A DNA stretch of 64,000 bases from the NCBI GenBank assembly GCA_040437565.1, contig JBDOQK010000021.1, positions 310,001 through 374,000 of the forward strand. The letters are read 5' to 3'. The DNA is from Albugo candida (taxonomy: Eukaryota > Oomycota > Peronosporomycetes > Albuginales). Within the stretch, counting starts at the first letter, position 1. Every line of letters begins with the position of its first letter. Under the pieces are notes generated by a model, which saw only the letters and a program-made list of their open reading frames with translations, had not been told where the DNA came from and ran no database searches. This document shows positions 55,800 to 64,000 of the stretch, piece by piece. A program made the position numbers and the translations under genes.

Positions 55800-57829
55800 G
55801 CATGAATACATTTTTCGTTTTCATGATATGGTCCCAATCGTTCATATTCGACCTCAATCAGATCCTTTACAGCCGACTGATCGTTTGGAGTTTGTAAAAA
55901 TCACGAATGATGTATCCTTTTCTTTGTTGAGTTTATTCTATAACGATATAGTCGCCATTGTGATCATGACTGAAGAACTACTGATCCAATCGGATTATTG
56001 CATCGCCACCTTTCCAGGTGGCGAGATATCGCGGAACACGACTGGACGCATTAGCCCCAACAGCTTGCAAAAAGAATTAACTCACCGACTATGTGGGTAA
56101 GATTTTTATTTTTTTCTTCAAGTGTAGCAGCACGAAAAACTCTAATGGTTTACTTGGATGGATTGCTCTACAATAGCTCGAATCGTGAGCTTACATGTAG
56201 GATGATCGACAAACTTGCAACAGATTGCGAGCTACCGCATTAGTGCCTTATAACGCAGACACTTCTCAATTCATGTTCCAGTATTGCAGAATGCATTCCA
56301 AAGTAAACGAGCCAGGTTCCGAATCGCGTTGGAGCTTAAAAGAGATCGATAGAAGCTTCGTATTTCTTTTGTACTATTTAGGAAGCTCAGATTCTCGATA
56401 TCAACTGTACATGTCACTTTAGACAGCAACTCAGATCATCCAATTGTTATGACCGATTTCAAATTCGAAATCGGTGTCTCACTCGTGGGATACGGTGATG
56501 CAGCGTGTCAACGAGGATCACTATCCTCAAGTGACGGTATTTGTAGAGCGGTTGTCGTTGACTCTCAAAACTTACGCTTGGCAGATTAGTGTGATCTTTC
56601 AGACGAAGAGGTCGACTACCACACGGACTGAGGTCAGTATATAACACAAAAAACAAATGCATTTTCCCTTGCAAAAAACGCAAGGCTCCCAATAAGGACG
56701 TAACGATATCTGCATCCAGTTAAGATTAAGATCACGAAAAAATGTCGTAGATCTTCCCATGATCTTGATCCGGATCGATGTATTCAATGTCTAGATTCCT
56801 GAACTTCAATCTTGAGACCTTTGTTGTCTCTTGTGAAAAATAGTATCATTAAAGCGTGTTGTATACGTGCAAGAAGAACGAGTCCACTATAATCACGCCG
56901 TGTCCGCGTATAGTATCGAATCTTCGACCAGGAATGCAGTGAAACTTCCCGGTGATCGCTGCAGCTACTTTGAGGATTCTTAGATCACAATATTTCCAAT
57001 TTGGCTCTATACTAGAGCAGAATGACATTTGAGATTGTTTACGTTCAAGTGTTTCCTCACTAAAGCGTTGTTAATATAATGGAATTAATTCCTCGTCCAC
57101 GTCAACGACCTCAGCTCTATTCTTATGCTAACGTTACGCCAACTCGGTGGATAAAAACATTTTCAGCACGTAAGAAATAGTGTATATTCGGCCACCAACG
57201 AGTACACCGGATTTTACCTCAGTACGAAAGCACTAGTGACTTTCACTCGATAGATGAGATGGGGATTGACGGATGGTGCCGATACGTAATATGCAGTGCA
57301 TCCTATCCTGTAGCCAAACTTCTATTGCTTTCGATCTTGTATTCGCTTCATTTCTAATCAGCAAATCGAGATCCCGATGCTTGCCTTGATAACAAATCAG
57401 CAAAGCGGGCTGTGTTTCGCACAATAGTTTCCATGTGGGTTATGCCGCTGACAGTGGGAGAGAAAGTAAGTCACTAATGGGGAAATGGGGATTTTTCATT
57501 GTGGTTTTAAATGACTGCTTTACTAAGCAACATATTGATCAAGTACCATCATATGTTGTCTCGACACATATCGATAGAGACACATCACTGTAATGTCATT
57601 ATCTACTCGGCATGCAATATACCAGATTAATGAGATAACTCCGAGCAGTACATCATGTCACACACAAAGACCAGAGCGCCATTAGAGTGAAGCTTTGCAC
57701 TCGATATAGATCAGATATTTGTACCACAACAAGGACGCGGAAGAAAGCTGGCAATAAAAGAATTCCTACACATCAATTTCATCCACTACTCAATTTGCTA
57801 CCCGTCAGCTGTAGCTAACAATATCACAC
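55800..57829. repeat. 3' block of member 10 and spacer to member 11
   Basis: 55900-56060 is the family 3' block (TTGAGTTTATTCTATAACGA and GTGATCATGACTGAAG). 56100-57000 matches 35830-36800 inverted. 57400-57829 repeats 49990-50424 in direct orientation, including ATAGAGACACATC at 57574-57586. No other gene is supported. Confidence 0.6.
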
Positions 57830-58345
57830 ATGGTCTCTCTCAACTTCGTAGCTTCTGTGCTCGGTTTGGTCACTGTTGGAAATGCGGAGGTTGCAAAGCG
57901 ACATCTCCAAATGAGAGCAAACGTTCCAACTCCTCTCTCAGTTGCTTCTGAAAAAACGTCTGTTCCGTAGTCGTCTCATCTACGGATAAGTACAAGAGCC
58001 TTTGCCTGCAGGGCGCTAAGGGGTGCCCCAACGGAAATTCTACCCATGAAGACATACTTGACGATTTTTTGATATGAAATTATTGAAAAAAGTCCAAGGA
58101 GAAGAAGATGATTGACATGGCCGAAAACGGAATTGCTTTGAAACTGAGCAAAGTTTTCACTAGGTTCCCCGGAAAAGGGTCTGATGAAGCAAGTAAGTTT
58201 TTAGATCAGGTTTACCAAGTGATAGTGTCCGACCATCCCGTTCAAGCAACTCCTCTACCATTTCTCGAGGATTTTTAGCATCCTTATCTTGTGACCGCAT
58301 TTTCCAAGTTTTACATCCTAGAAAGAATTTTGAGAGTTTTTTAGA
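57830..58345 (+). pseudogene. Broken secreted-family gene, subtype B (member 11)
   Basis: Starts with the intact family signal peptide MVSLNFVASVLGLVTVGNAE and VAKRHLQMRANV, then loses its frame. DNA similarity to member 9 continues to the position of the C-terminal helix and into the 3' flank to about 58560. Broken in more than one place, so it is an old loss rather than a single reading error. Confidence 0.75.
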
Positions 58346-58605
58346 ATCCTATCGTGTAATTGTTCAATATAATTTTTCATTACGACTTGAGTCTACTCGT
58401 TTTATTGTGATGGCTACATTCAATTCAGACGGTTACTAGTGCAAAGAGTGTGAAACTCGTACATGATGCTCCGTTTGTTTGCTTTTTCTAACTCTTGTCA
58501 TAAACAAAGTAAAGTACTCGTGGTTGTTTTCAATGCTAAAATATGTTGCCCAGATCGGTGTTCACCCTGGCTTTTAAAGTTCATAACTTGCTAGAGTTGA
58601 CAAGT

Positions 58606-58677
58606 GGTCTTATGGTGTAACGGTTAGCACTCTGGACTCTGAATCCAGCGATCCGGGTTCAAATCCCGGTAGGACCT
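58606..58677 (+). tRNA. tRNA-Gln (CTG)
   Basis: 72 bases. The acceptor stem GGTCTTA/TAGGACC is the same as in the TTG genes, the A-box is TGGTGTAACGG, the anticodon is CTG in TGGACTCTGAATCCA, the B-box is GGTTCAAATCC and the discriminator is T. It differs from the TTG genes near 45 kb only in the anticodon arm and one D-loop base. Confidence 0.93.
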
Positions 58678-58701
58678 CTTTATTGGAATGGAGGAACAAA
58701 T

Positions 58702-59682
58702 TCACTCATTTTCTCTTTTGAAACGACTTTTAATGTTCTCACTAATTGCGCATAACATTTCCTTAAGATGCTTTGTATTGCTTAGCAAGTGATTAGCTTT
58801 CGGGATCGACACAAGCTTTTTTGGCTCTGTAGCAGCTTCAAATAATTCGACTCCATTTTTGTAAGGCACAGCAGCATCGTCTTCACCATGGATAATAAGG
58901 AACGGAGGCAGTGAAAGTCCTTCTGTATGAACCGATTTCTGAACATTCAAAATTGAAGATGTTTCCCGGCTCGATAGGTATTCGTCTTTATACTCTCGAG
59001 ACAGTTTTAAATAAACTTTTGAGCCAATGAGCTGTGCATCCTCGGGGGTGATTGGTTGTTTACCATCAAGTGACACAGGTCCATATTGCCGAATATCGAA
59101 AATATAATCTCTTGGCAGGTAAAATTCCTTCCAGCAATATCCGTACAATTCAAATTGCTCGCATTGCGCTTCGTCAAAGTCGTATTTGTACGCGTTTGGG
59201 AGATCCAGTAACCCCGCGATGGCAGTCACGCTATCGGCCACACCAGGTCTTGCCCGTAAAAGACTTGCAAGGATAGCGCCAGTTGAATGCCCAACCACAT
59301 GGACGCGTACATTGTGATGAAATTTTGTGCGTACGAACTCACAGACAGTCGAAGCTTCCTCAATCTCCAGCGAAAGCCGTTTGGCGTAAAATTTAACTTC
59401 CTGATCGGAGCCAAATATTCCACTCGAATTGTAGGTCGCAAGCGCAAATTGATGTGAATCATTCATCTTTTGTACGCAAAAGTAGGCAGCCAACTTGCTA
59501 ACTATGCGCGATCCGAACTCGAGTTTTGTTGGATGGACACTCAGATCGGGGAAACCATGCAAGAAAACGATGGCATCGGTCACATCTTCAGCATCGACAC
59601 CATCCCACATCGTTATCATCCCAAGTAGGTTCCGCGCCGGGTCAGGTACAGGAATCATGCATTTTTCGAAGCGGAGAGTCAT
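58702..59682 (-). CDS. Alpha/beta-hydrolase fold protein
   Basis: From the ATG at 59682 (MTLRFEKCMIPVPDP) the protein has 326 residues. An upstream in-frame ATG at 59748 would leave only 3 bp after the preceding gene's stop codon, so the inner start is preferred. Core fold markers: AIVFLHGFPDLS (oxyanion region after the first strand), VHVVGHSTGAIL with the G-x-S-x-G nucleophile, LIIHGEDDAAVPY with the acid, and PKANHLLSN with the catalytic His. It is probably a cytosolic serine esterase/lipase-like enzyme of unknown substrate. It is co-directional with, and very close to, the large coiled-coil gene. Confidence 0.8.
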   Translation of the reverse strand: MTLRFEKCMIPVPDPARNLLGMITMWDGVDAEDVTDAIVFLHGFPDLSVHPTKLEFGSRIVSKLAAYFCVQKMNDSHQFALATYNSSGIFGSDQEVKFYAKRLSLEIEEASTVCEFVRTKFHHNVRVHVVGHSTGAILASLLRARPGVADSVTAIAGLLDLPNAYKYDFDEAQCEQFELYGYCWKEFYLPRDYIFDIRQYGPVSLDGKQPITPEDAQLIGSKVYLKLSREYKDEYLSSRETSSILNVQKSVHTEGLSLPPFLIIHGEDDAAVPYKNGVELFEAATEPKKLVSIPKANHLLSNTKHLKEMLCAISENIKSRFKRENE

Positions 59683-59751
59683 TTGTAGAAATTCGCAATT
59701 TGAACTTGAGGTTAAATAATATGTGTAGCCCACATCAGCGAAACACATTTT

Positions 59752-62688
59752 TCACGGCCCAACGGAAAGTTGTTTAAGCTCATCAAGACATGTGCTTGGA
59801 AGGAGGAGTAGAGCTTCTTTTGTTTGAAAAGCTATCCATTCCGCCAAACATTTGGTCCATCCCAATATTTCGTCCAAGTTTGGACTAGTTCGAGCATAAT
59901 GAGACGTCAATAGGACCAACGCAACGACACAATCTCTTTGTAGGCTTTCACATATCGACGAAGGAAATCCGAGCAAGTGCTGATACCAACAAACCACCTG
60001 AGTCACATATTTTGGAATGGAAAGATTATGCACATCTGCGGATTGGATCAATCCACGAGCAATATGAGCTGTGGAGAGTAAAATGCATTTTCTCGTTCTT
60101 TCATCCATCGATTCTTCCCACTCCTTTTGAAATTTAGCCAGCGGGACGTGCTTTTCTATCACCGACTCCTTCATTGCTGATGCGACAAGTCCAAAACACG
60201 TACAAATTTCAAACATAAAGTGATTTTGTTCGCACTCGTTCTGTATCAAAGCGCTCTTTTTAATCGCCTCTATAGTAGCCCATAGGTACTGAATCCATTC
60301 CAGCAGAGAGGTTGCGTCTTGCGTTATCCCTTCCAAAGTCCACTTTAAATCTTCCACAAACTCGCCAAGTGCAGTGAGAATCATGATTCCTGTCTCATCA
60401 CCAATCTCCTCCTTCCGTTTCGCCGATTCAGCCGCAATCATCACCACAATATGCAAAATAGTCGTCGGCAGTAAGTCGCGGCTTTGGTGCGCCAATGCAT
60501 CACCGCCTTTTATCCAATCAGAACCATTACTACCACTGAACCATAAATGGGGCACAACCATGAAACCCATGCGTAAAAGGAAAAGTCCATGCAAATTGGG
60601 CTCATAGAATAGAAGATCCACGATGAACACGCGTGCCGATTCCACAGAAAACGCGGTGGAAGTCAATTTCATATACAAAGCCGTCAAATGCGCTCTCCAA
60701 TACAGCTGTTTCTGGATATCTCGCTGACTTGTACGGCTTTTTACATTCTTGTCGTCTCGAGCGACTTCAAGGATCTTGTGCCGCAATANNNNNNNNNNNN
60801 NNNNNNNNNNNNNNNNNNNNNNNNNNNNNNNNNNNNNNNNNNNNNNNNNNNNNNNNNNNNNNNNNNNNNNNNNNNNNNNNNNNNNNNNGAAACCCATGCG
60901 TAAAAGGAAAAGTCCATGCAAATTGGGCTCATAGAATAGAAGATCCACGATGAAGACGCGTGCCGATTCCACAGAAAACGCGGTGGAACTCAATTTCATA
61001 TACAAAGCCGTCAAATGCGCTCTCCAATACAGCTGTTTCTCGATAGATCGCTGACTTGTACGGCTTTTTACATTCTTGTCGTCTCGAGCGACTTCAAGGA
61101 TCTTGTGCCGCAATACGGTCAAGCACTGGTACATAGATTCCTGAAAGTCCACAGGATTCGCATCACCGCTCTCATAGCCGCGCGGTTGTCTCTGTTTCGC
61201 TCTCGCCAATGTCAGAATTACCCGAGCGCAAAGTTCGGAACGATTCTTTAGCGAACTTGATACATTTTTTCCGCCAATCCGAATCGACCTGAAGTACATG
61301 GAAGCGGCTTCGAGCGCTTTTTCAATCGACACATTTTGTTTGCTGAACATATCCGCCAAAGAATCGCAAAATCGATCCGCTGAATTGAACGAAGAAATAT
61401 ATGGCAACGAATATGTTTCCAAAAGTGTGTACATTTGCACAAATTGAAGATTTCCACCTGTACGCTTCTTGCCAACGCGATTTTGTAGAAGCTTGCGAAA
61501 TCGAAACAGATCTGATGTTTGGGACTTTCGGCGTGGAATGGATGTCTTTAGTGAGTCGCTGACACGATCTTTCTCCTTTTTCCGCTTTGCTGAGAGAGGT
61601 TCGGTCGGTATTACGGGTGGCGTGGAAGGACCTGGGCAAGCTGGGGCCTCGTAATTCAGCGCGGACTGTATCGACACAGGGATAGCGTCGGCTTTGGGTT
61701 GTGGTAATAGGCTTCTTTGCGGTTCAATCGAAACGCTCTCTTCCACAGAGTCTTGGATTTTCGATGGAGAAGTTTGCTGAGCTGTTCCTTCTTGATCTGA
61801 CTCCGAAGAGGAGCTGGTGGTGGAAGATTCACTTAGCGATAATTGTACTTCATTGAAGCTGTGTTGAGTATGAACAATAGCCGATGTCATCCCACTGGAT
61901 GGAGTGGAACAAAATGTGCTTGAGTCGCCTATTGAGGGTTGTAAACGATCATCTGGTGTATCTAGCTCAGCATCGATTTCAGCAGCTATCTCATCCATAT
62001 CAAGGTTATCATCAGATGACATAGATCCTGCAAAAGCCTCATCCATAACCTCATCGACTTGACAAGTTTCCACTTTCTCGTCATCTGCTTGCAGAAGATT
62101 ATCATCCTCCATTTCATTCTCCGAAGAAGCTAACTCGCGATCGATTTCCTCTTCTTTTTCTTTTGACAATTTCACTGCCGTTTGCGCTTCGATGTCGACT
62201 TTGATCTTCTTGTCAACGTGATCGCCCTTAAACGCTGTCTTGGATGCATAACAACTTGATCTGCTTCTTCGTCTTCGCTTTTGCGCTGAAATAGCGGCAT
62301 TCTCGGAATTTATGTCAACGGGACTCACTATCGTGTCTGTCTGTGTGGCAAACTCCCGCCTTGTGTTACGCATTGTATTGCAACCAGCATTCCTCACTTG
62401 CGGCTTTATCGGAGCCGATGTCTGCATAGCAACGCTTTTGCAATTTTGTAGCGATTTTGACGCTTTGAGCTCAGAAATTTCCTTCTGAGCTTCCGCGTAA
62501 TTCTGCAATACTTTTTCCAAGCGAGTTCGATAATCACGTAACTTTGCTGCTGCTTGCTTCAATTTCTCATTCGTAAGAGACTTGTACTCATTAGACTTCT
62601 CTACCTGTTCAGTCAACTGCTCTATGACTGTATTTTGTCGTGAAATGATCTCCGATTGCGAGCTCGATGCATTTGTTCCCAATATCAT
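59752..62688 (-). CDS. Large acidic coiled-coil protein; internal 109-codon repeat is an assembly artefact
   Basis: The frame is 978 codons as assembled. It includes a 100-N gap (60789-60888) flanked by two near-identical copies of 226 bp (60562-60788 and 60889-61114). Removing the overlap (327 bp, in frame) predicts about 869 residues. Layout: an N-terminal coiled coil (about 15-80; VIEQLTEQVEKSNEYKSL), a Ser-rich acidic middle with nuclear-type basic patches (KRRRRSRSS), then a folded, helix-rich C-terminal half (LLQNRVGKKRTGG, LARAKQRQPRGYESG, FLLRMGFMVVPHLWF, WTKCLAEWIAF). I do not recognise a family with certainty. A nuclear complex subunit is possible. Confidence 0.75.
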   Translation of the reverse strand: MILGTNASSSQSEIISRQNTVIEQLTEQVEKSNEYKSLTNEKLKQAAAKLRDYRTRLEKVLQNYAEAQKEISELKASKSLQNCKSVAMQTSAPIKPQVRNAGCNTMRNTRREFATQTDTIVSPVDINSENAAISAQKRRRRSRSSCYASKTAFKGDHVDKKIKVDIEAQTAVKLSKEKEEEIDRELASSENEMEDDNLLQADDEKVETCQVDEVMDEAFAGSMSSDDNLDMDEIAAEIDAELDTPDDRLQPSIGDSSTFCSTPSSGMTSAIVHTQHSFNEVQLSLSESSTTSSSSESDQEGTAQQTSPSKIQDSVEESVSIEPQRSLLPQPKADAIPVSIQSALNYEAPACPGPSTPPVIPTEPLSAKRKKEKDRVSDSLKTSIPRRKSQTSDLFRFRKLLQNRVGKKRTGGNLQFVQMYTLLETYSLPYISSFNSADRFCDSLADMFSKQNVSIEKALEAASMYFRSIRIGGKNVSSSLKNRSELCARVILTLARAKQRQPRGYESGDANPVDFQESMYQCLTVLRHKILEVARDDKNVKSRTSQRSIEKQLYWRAHLTALYMKLSSTAFSVESARVFIVDLLFYEPNLHGLFLLRMGFXXXXXXXXXXXXXXXXXXXXXXXXXXXXXXXXXXLRHKILEVARDDKNVKSRTSQRDIQKQLYWRAHLTALYMKLTSTAFSVESARVFIVDLLFYEPNLHGLFLLRMGFMVVPHLWFSGSNGSDWIKGGDALAHQSRDLLPTTILHIVVMIAAESAKRKEEIGDETGIMILTALGEFVEDLKWTLEGITQDATSLLEWIQYLWATIEAIKKSALIQNECEQNHFMFEICTCFGLVASAMKESVIEKHVPLAKFQKEWEESMDERTRKCILLSTAHIARGLIQSADVHNLSIPKYVTQVVCWYQHLLGFPSSICESLQRDCVVALVLLTSHYARTSPNLDEILGWTKCLAEWIAFQTKEALLLLPSTCLDELKQLSVGP
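60789..60888. other. 100-N gap with contig overlap carrying substitutions
   Basis: The two flanking copies differ at a few bases, for instance GAACACGCG versus GAAGACGCG and TTCTGGATATCTCG versus TTCTCGATAGATCG. Two haplotypes assembled separately is the simplest explanation. Confidence 0.8.
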
Positions 62689-63898
62689 TGGATGGCTGGT
62701 GCATCGTTAATTGGCTGATTTTGTGTCAATTAAGTTTCCTTTTTCGCTCCGACATTTTTTTCATTCTTCAACTTGTCGGCTACTACGTATCTCGCCAATT
62801 TATCGCTGTCGTGGTCTTCATTTGGTGTCATGGAGTGTCGAAGACAGGAAAGAAGGCAGTAGTATGTCATGCACTGGCCGCAGGTGGCCTGTTAGAGGAA
62901 GGCTCTTCATGCACCGGCTACTACGTACCTCGCAAATTTAAAAACTATGTTGCCGCTGCATTGGGGCATGTACAACCCACGAGATACTAATAGATAGTCT
63001 CTGCTAATGACGCTATTGTAAGACCACTAGTCTGCACTGAGTATAGGATAAGGCTAAATCCGCGTGAGACTAATGCTAAATTCACGATGCTAATGTGGGG
63101 CACTGCGCAATCAGCTTCTGGTCGGCTGTGAGATGGTCGATAGCTGGTGCCTTCATGAGATCACAGGTTTTGTATTGATGTGTGCTAAAGCACGGTTGGT
63201 TGTTCTACAAAAGCTTTCCTATTTTCATCCCATTATTAGCTGATTCTAGACGCCTCGTTGCCGTACACATTGCCGTGAGAATTGAATGACATGATGAAAG
63301 TCTTCATTCTTTGAGGTACACGTGGATTTCGGAAAAAGAGACCGATGTCTCCAACATGGAAAAAGATTCTAATGACTCGTTCTATTATTATACCAATTCA
63401 AAAGAACATAACTGAGCTTCCTCATACCACAGTAACGATTCCAGAGAGCAGCCGACCAGGATGCAAGCGTGTCTATCGATTCACTTCTGATCGTTTTTCT
63501 CAAAACGCAGCTGACAGAGTGCAACTCCGCAGCAGCAGCTGTCCACATCTTCCTCGCGGTACAAAGCAGGAACGAAAGAGGAAGAATAGAGACACACAAC
63601 AGCGCCACATAATTTTCTCTGCTCATCAACTGCCATTTTCTTCTATTGGCTCACAACTAATTTTGTCAGTAATCCCCCCTTGTCTTCGTGTCCATTTTTT
63701 GCACCTGTTCCTATAAATAAGAAACGTTGTCATTGAATCACAATCATACGAAACTGAAAAAAAGGCAGAAGATGAAACCCTCACCTCCGCCACGGTATTC
63801 CTGCAGGGTCAGTCCCTCCACATTGAATCATTTCATATCTACCGATCAGCGCAATTGATACCCATTTACTTTTGACACTGTTCATACCGACCAAATAA
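62689..63898. other. Intergenic; short repeat, no firm gene
   Basis: Two copies of a GGCTACTACGTA(T/C)CTCGC stretch lie at about 62778 and 62917. A plus-strand frame over both (62667-62990) reads G-Y-Y-V-x-R-x-F twice. It overlaps the start of the coiled-coil gene by a few bases on the opposite strand and has no recognised domain, so it is not called. No RNA gene was seen. Confidence 0.45.
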
Positions 63899-64000
63899 AT
63901 GCAAACTTACCTCGCGATTCTTGCGGCCGTATCGCTCATGAAGCAAACACAAGCGACTCTGGGCGTTTGTTATGATCCGTATCAGCGCACCGGCTACACC
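63899..64000 (+). CDS. Start of a secreted protein, cut by window edge
   Basis: The ATG at 63899 opens a frame to the end of the window. It begins MQTYLAILAAVSLMKQTQAT, a good signal peptide, followed by LGVCYDPYQRTGYT. The G-V-C-Y-D-P start of the mature protein resembles the first strand of some secreted glycoside hydrolases (GH17-like), but too little is visible for a call. Confidence 0.5.
   Translation, partial: MQTYLAILAAVSLMKQTQATLGVCYDPYQRTGYT

Larger units (their letters stand above)
49860..57000 (+). repeat. Inverted duplication, right arm (pairs with 31840-36800)
   Basis: Matching landmarks in opposite orientation: 35300-35500 with 49860-50090, member 4 with member 9, 34030-34130 with 51360-51440, 33960-34015 with 53936-54000, 33540 with about 54400, 33240-33270 with about 54640-54680, member 3 with member 10, and 36440-36740 with 56160-56420. 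The right arm is longer only because LINE copy 2 sits inside it. Divergence is considerable, so this is not an assembly artefact. Confidence 0.8.

Noticed and set aside
59752-62688. A tandem-repeat domain of 109 residues in the coiled-coil protein
   Set aside because: The repeat straddles a 100-N gap and its length fits an unmerged contig overlap.
62667-62990. A small gene with repeated G-Y-Y-V motifs
   Set aside because: It overlaps the first codons of the coiled-coil gene on the other strand and lacks a signal peptide or known domain.
63345-63716. A 123-codon plus-strand gene
   Set aside because: No motif, unusual composition and an equally open opposite strand.

Overview
The window looks like nuclear DNA of a biotrophic oomycete, and a white rust (Albugo-like) is my best guess. 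This rests on five things: AT-leaning composition, very short GT-AG introns (38-93 bp where I could splice a gene by hand), a seven-transmembrane/class III cyclase fusion of the oomycete 'GPCR-bigram' kind, a Cys/His cluster domain I associate with oomycete nuclear proteins, and a lineage-specific family of small secreted proteins with an RXLR-like tetrapeptide just after the signal peptide. The species is inference; no marker gene in the window settles it.

Left arm (about 2.9-17.9 kb) is a dense housekeeping block. It holds a NicO/UreH-like metal-transport membrane protein, the 7TM-cyclase, a mucin-like single-pass membrane protein, an unrecognised intron-containing gene, a GRHPR-type 2-hydroxyacid dehydrogenase (3 exons), tRNA-Cys, a translin/TRAX-family gene (4 exons), a Cys/His-cluster protein and mitochondrial methionyl-tRNA formyltransferase (FMT, 8 exons). 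The right end (58.6-64 kb) is also housekeeping: tRNA-Gln(CTG), an alpha/beta hydrolase, a large coiled-coil protein, and the start of a secreted protein cut by the window edge.

The middle (about 18-58.4 kb) is an accessory region built from duplicated cassettes. Each carries a secreted-protein gene of one family (eight loci with an open frame, one of them cut by a gap, plus three broken ones), a similar 5' flank with ACGT-core boxes, and a similar 3' flank. Two subtypes alternate: A has the context RYLKSS, B has R[YH]L-x-M-x-ANV. An inverted duplication links A-B-A on the minus strand (37.6-32.1 kb) with B-A-B on the plus strand (50.4-58.3 kb). The 3' half of FMT and its downstream spacer were also duplicated (24.0-25.9 kb) next to a secreted-protein gene. 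Mobile elements fill the rest: a Ty3-like LTR-retroelement fossil, two LINE copies (one inserted in the duplicated arm with a 6-bp target duplication) and, inside the other LINE, a Mutator-like element with about 215-bp inverted ends plus a small TIR element with a 9-bp target duplication. tRNA-Gln(TTG) genes sit beside the LINE.

The assembly needs care. Twelve runs of exactly 100 N are present, and at least seven are flanked by the same sequence on both sides. These are unmerged overlapping contigs, some with haplotype-like differences, so several apparent duplications (in the NicO gene, the large coiled-coil gene, a tRNA-Gln neighbourhood and a LINE) are artefacts.
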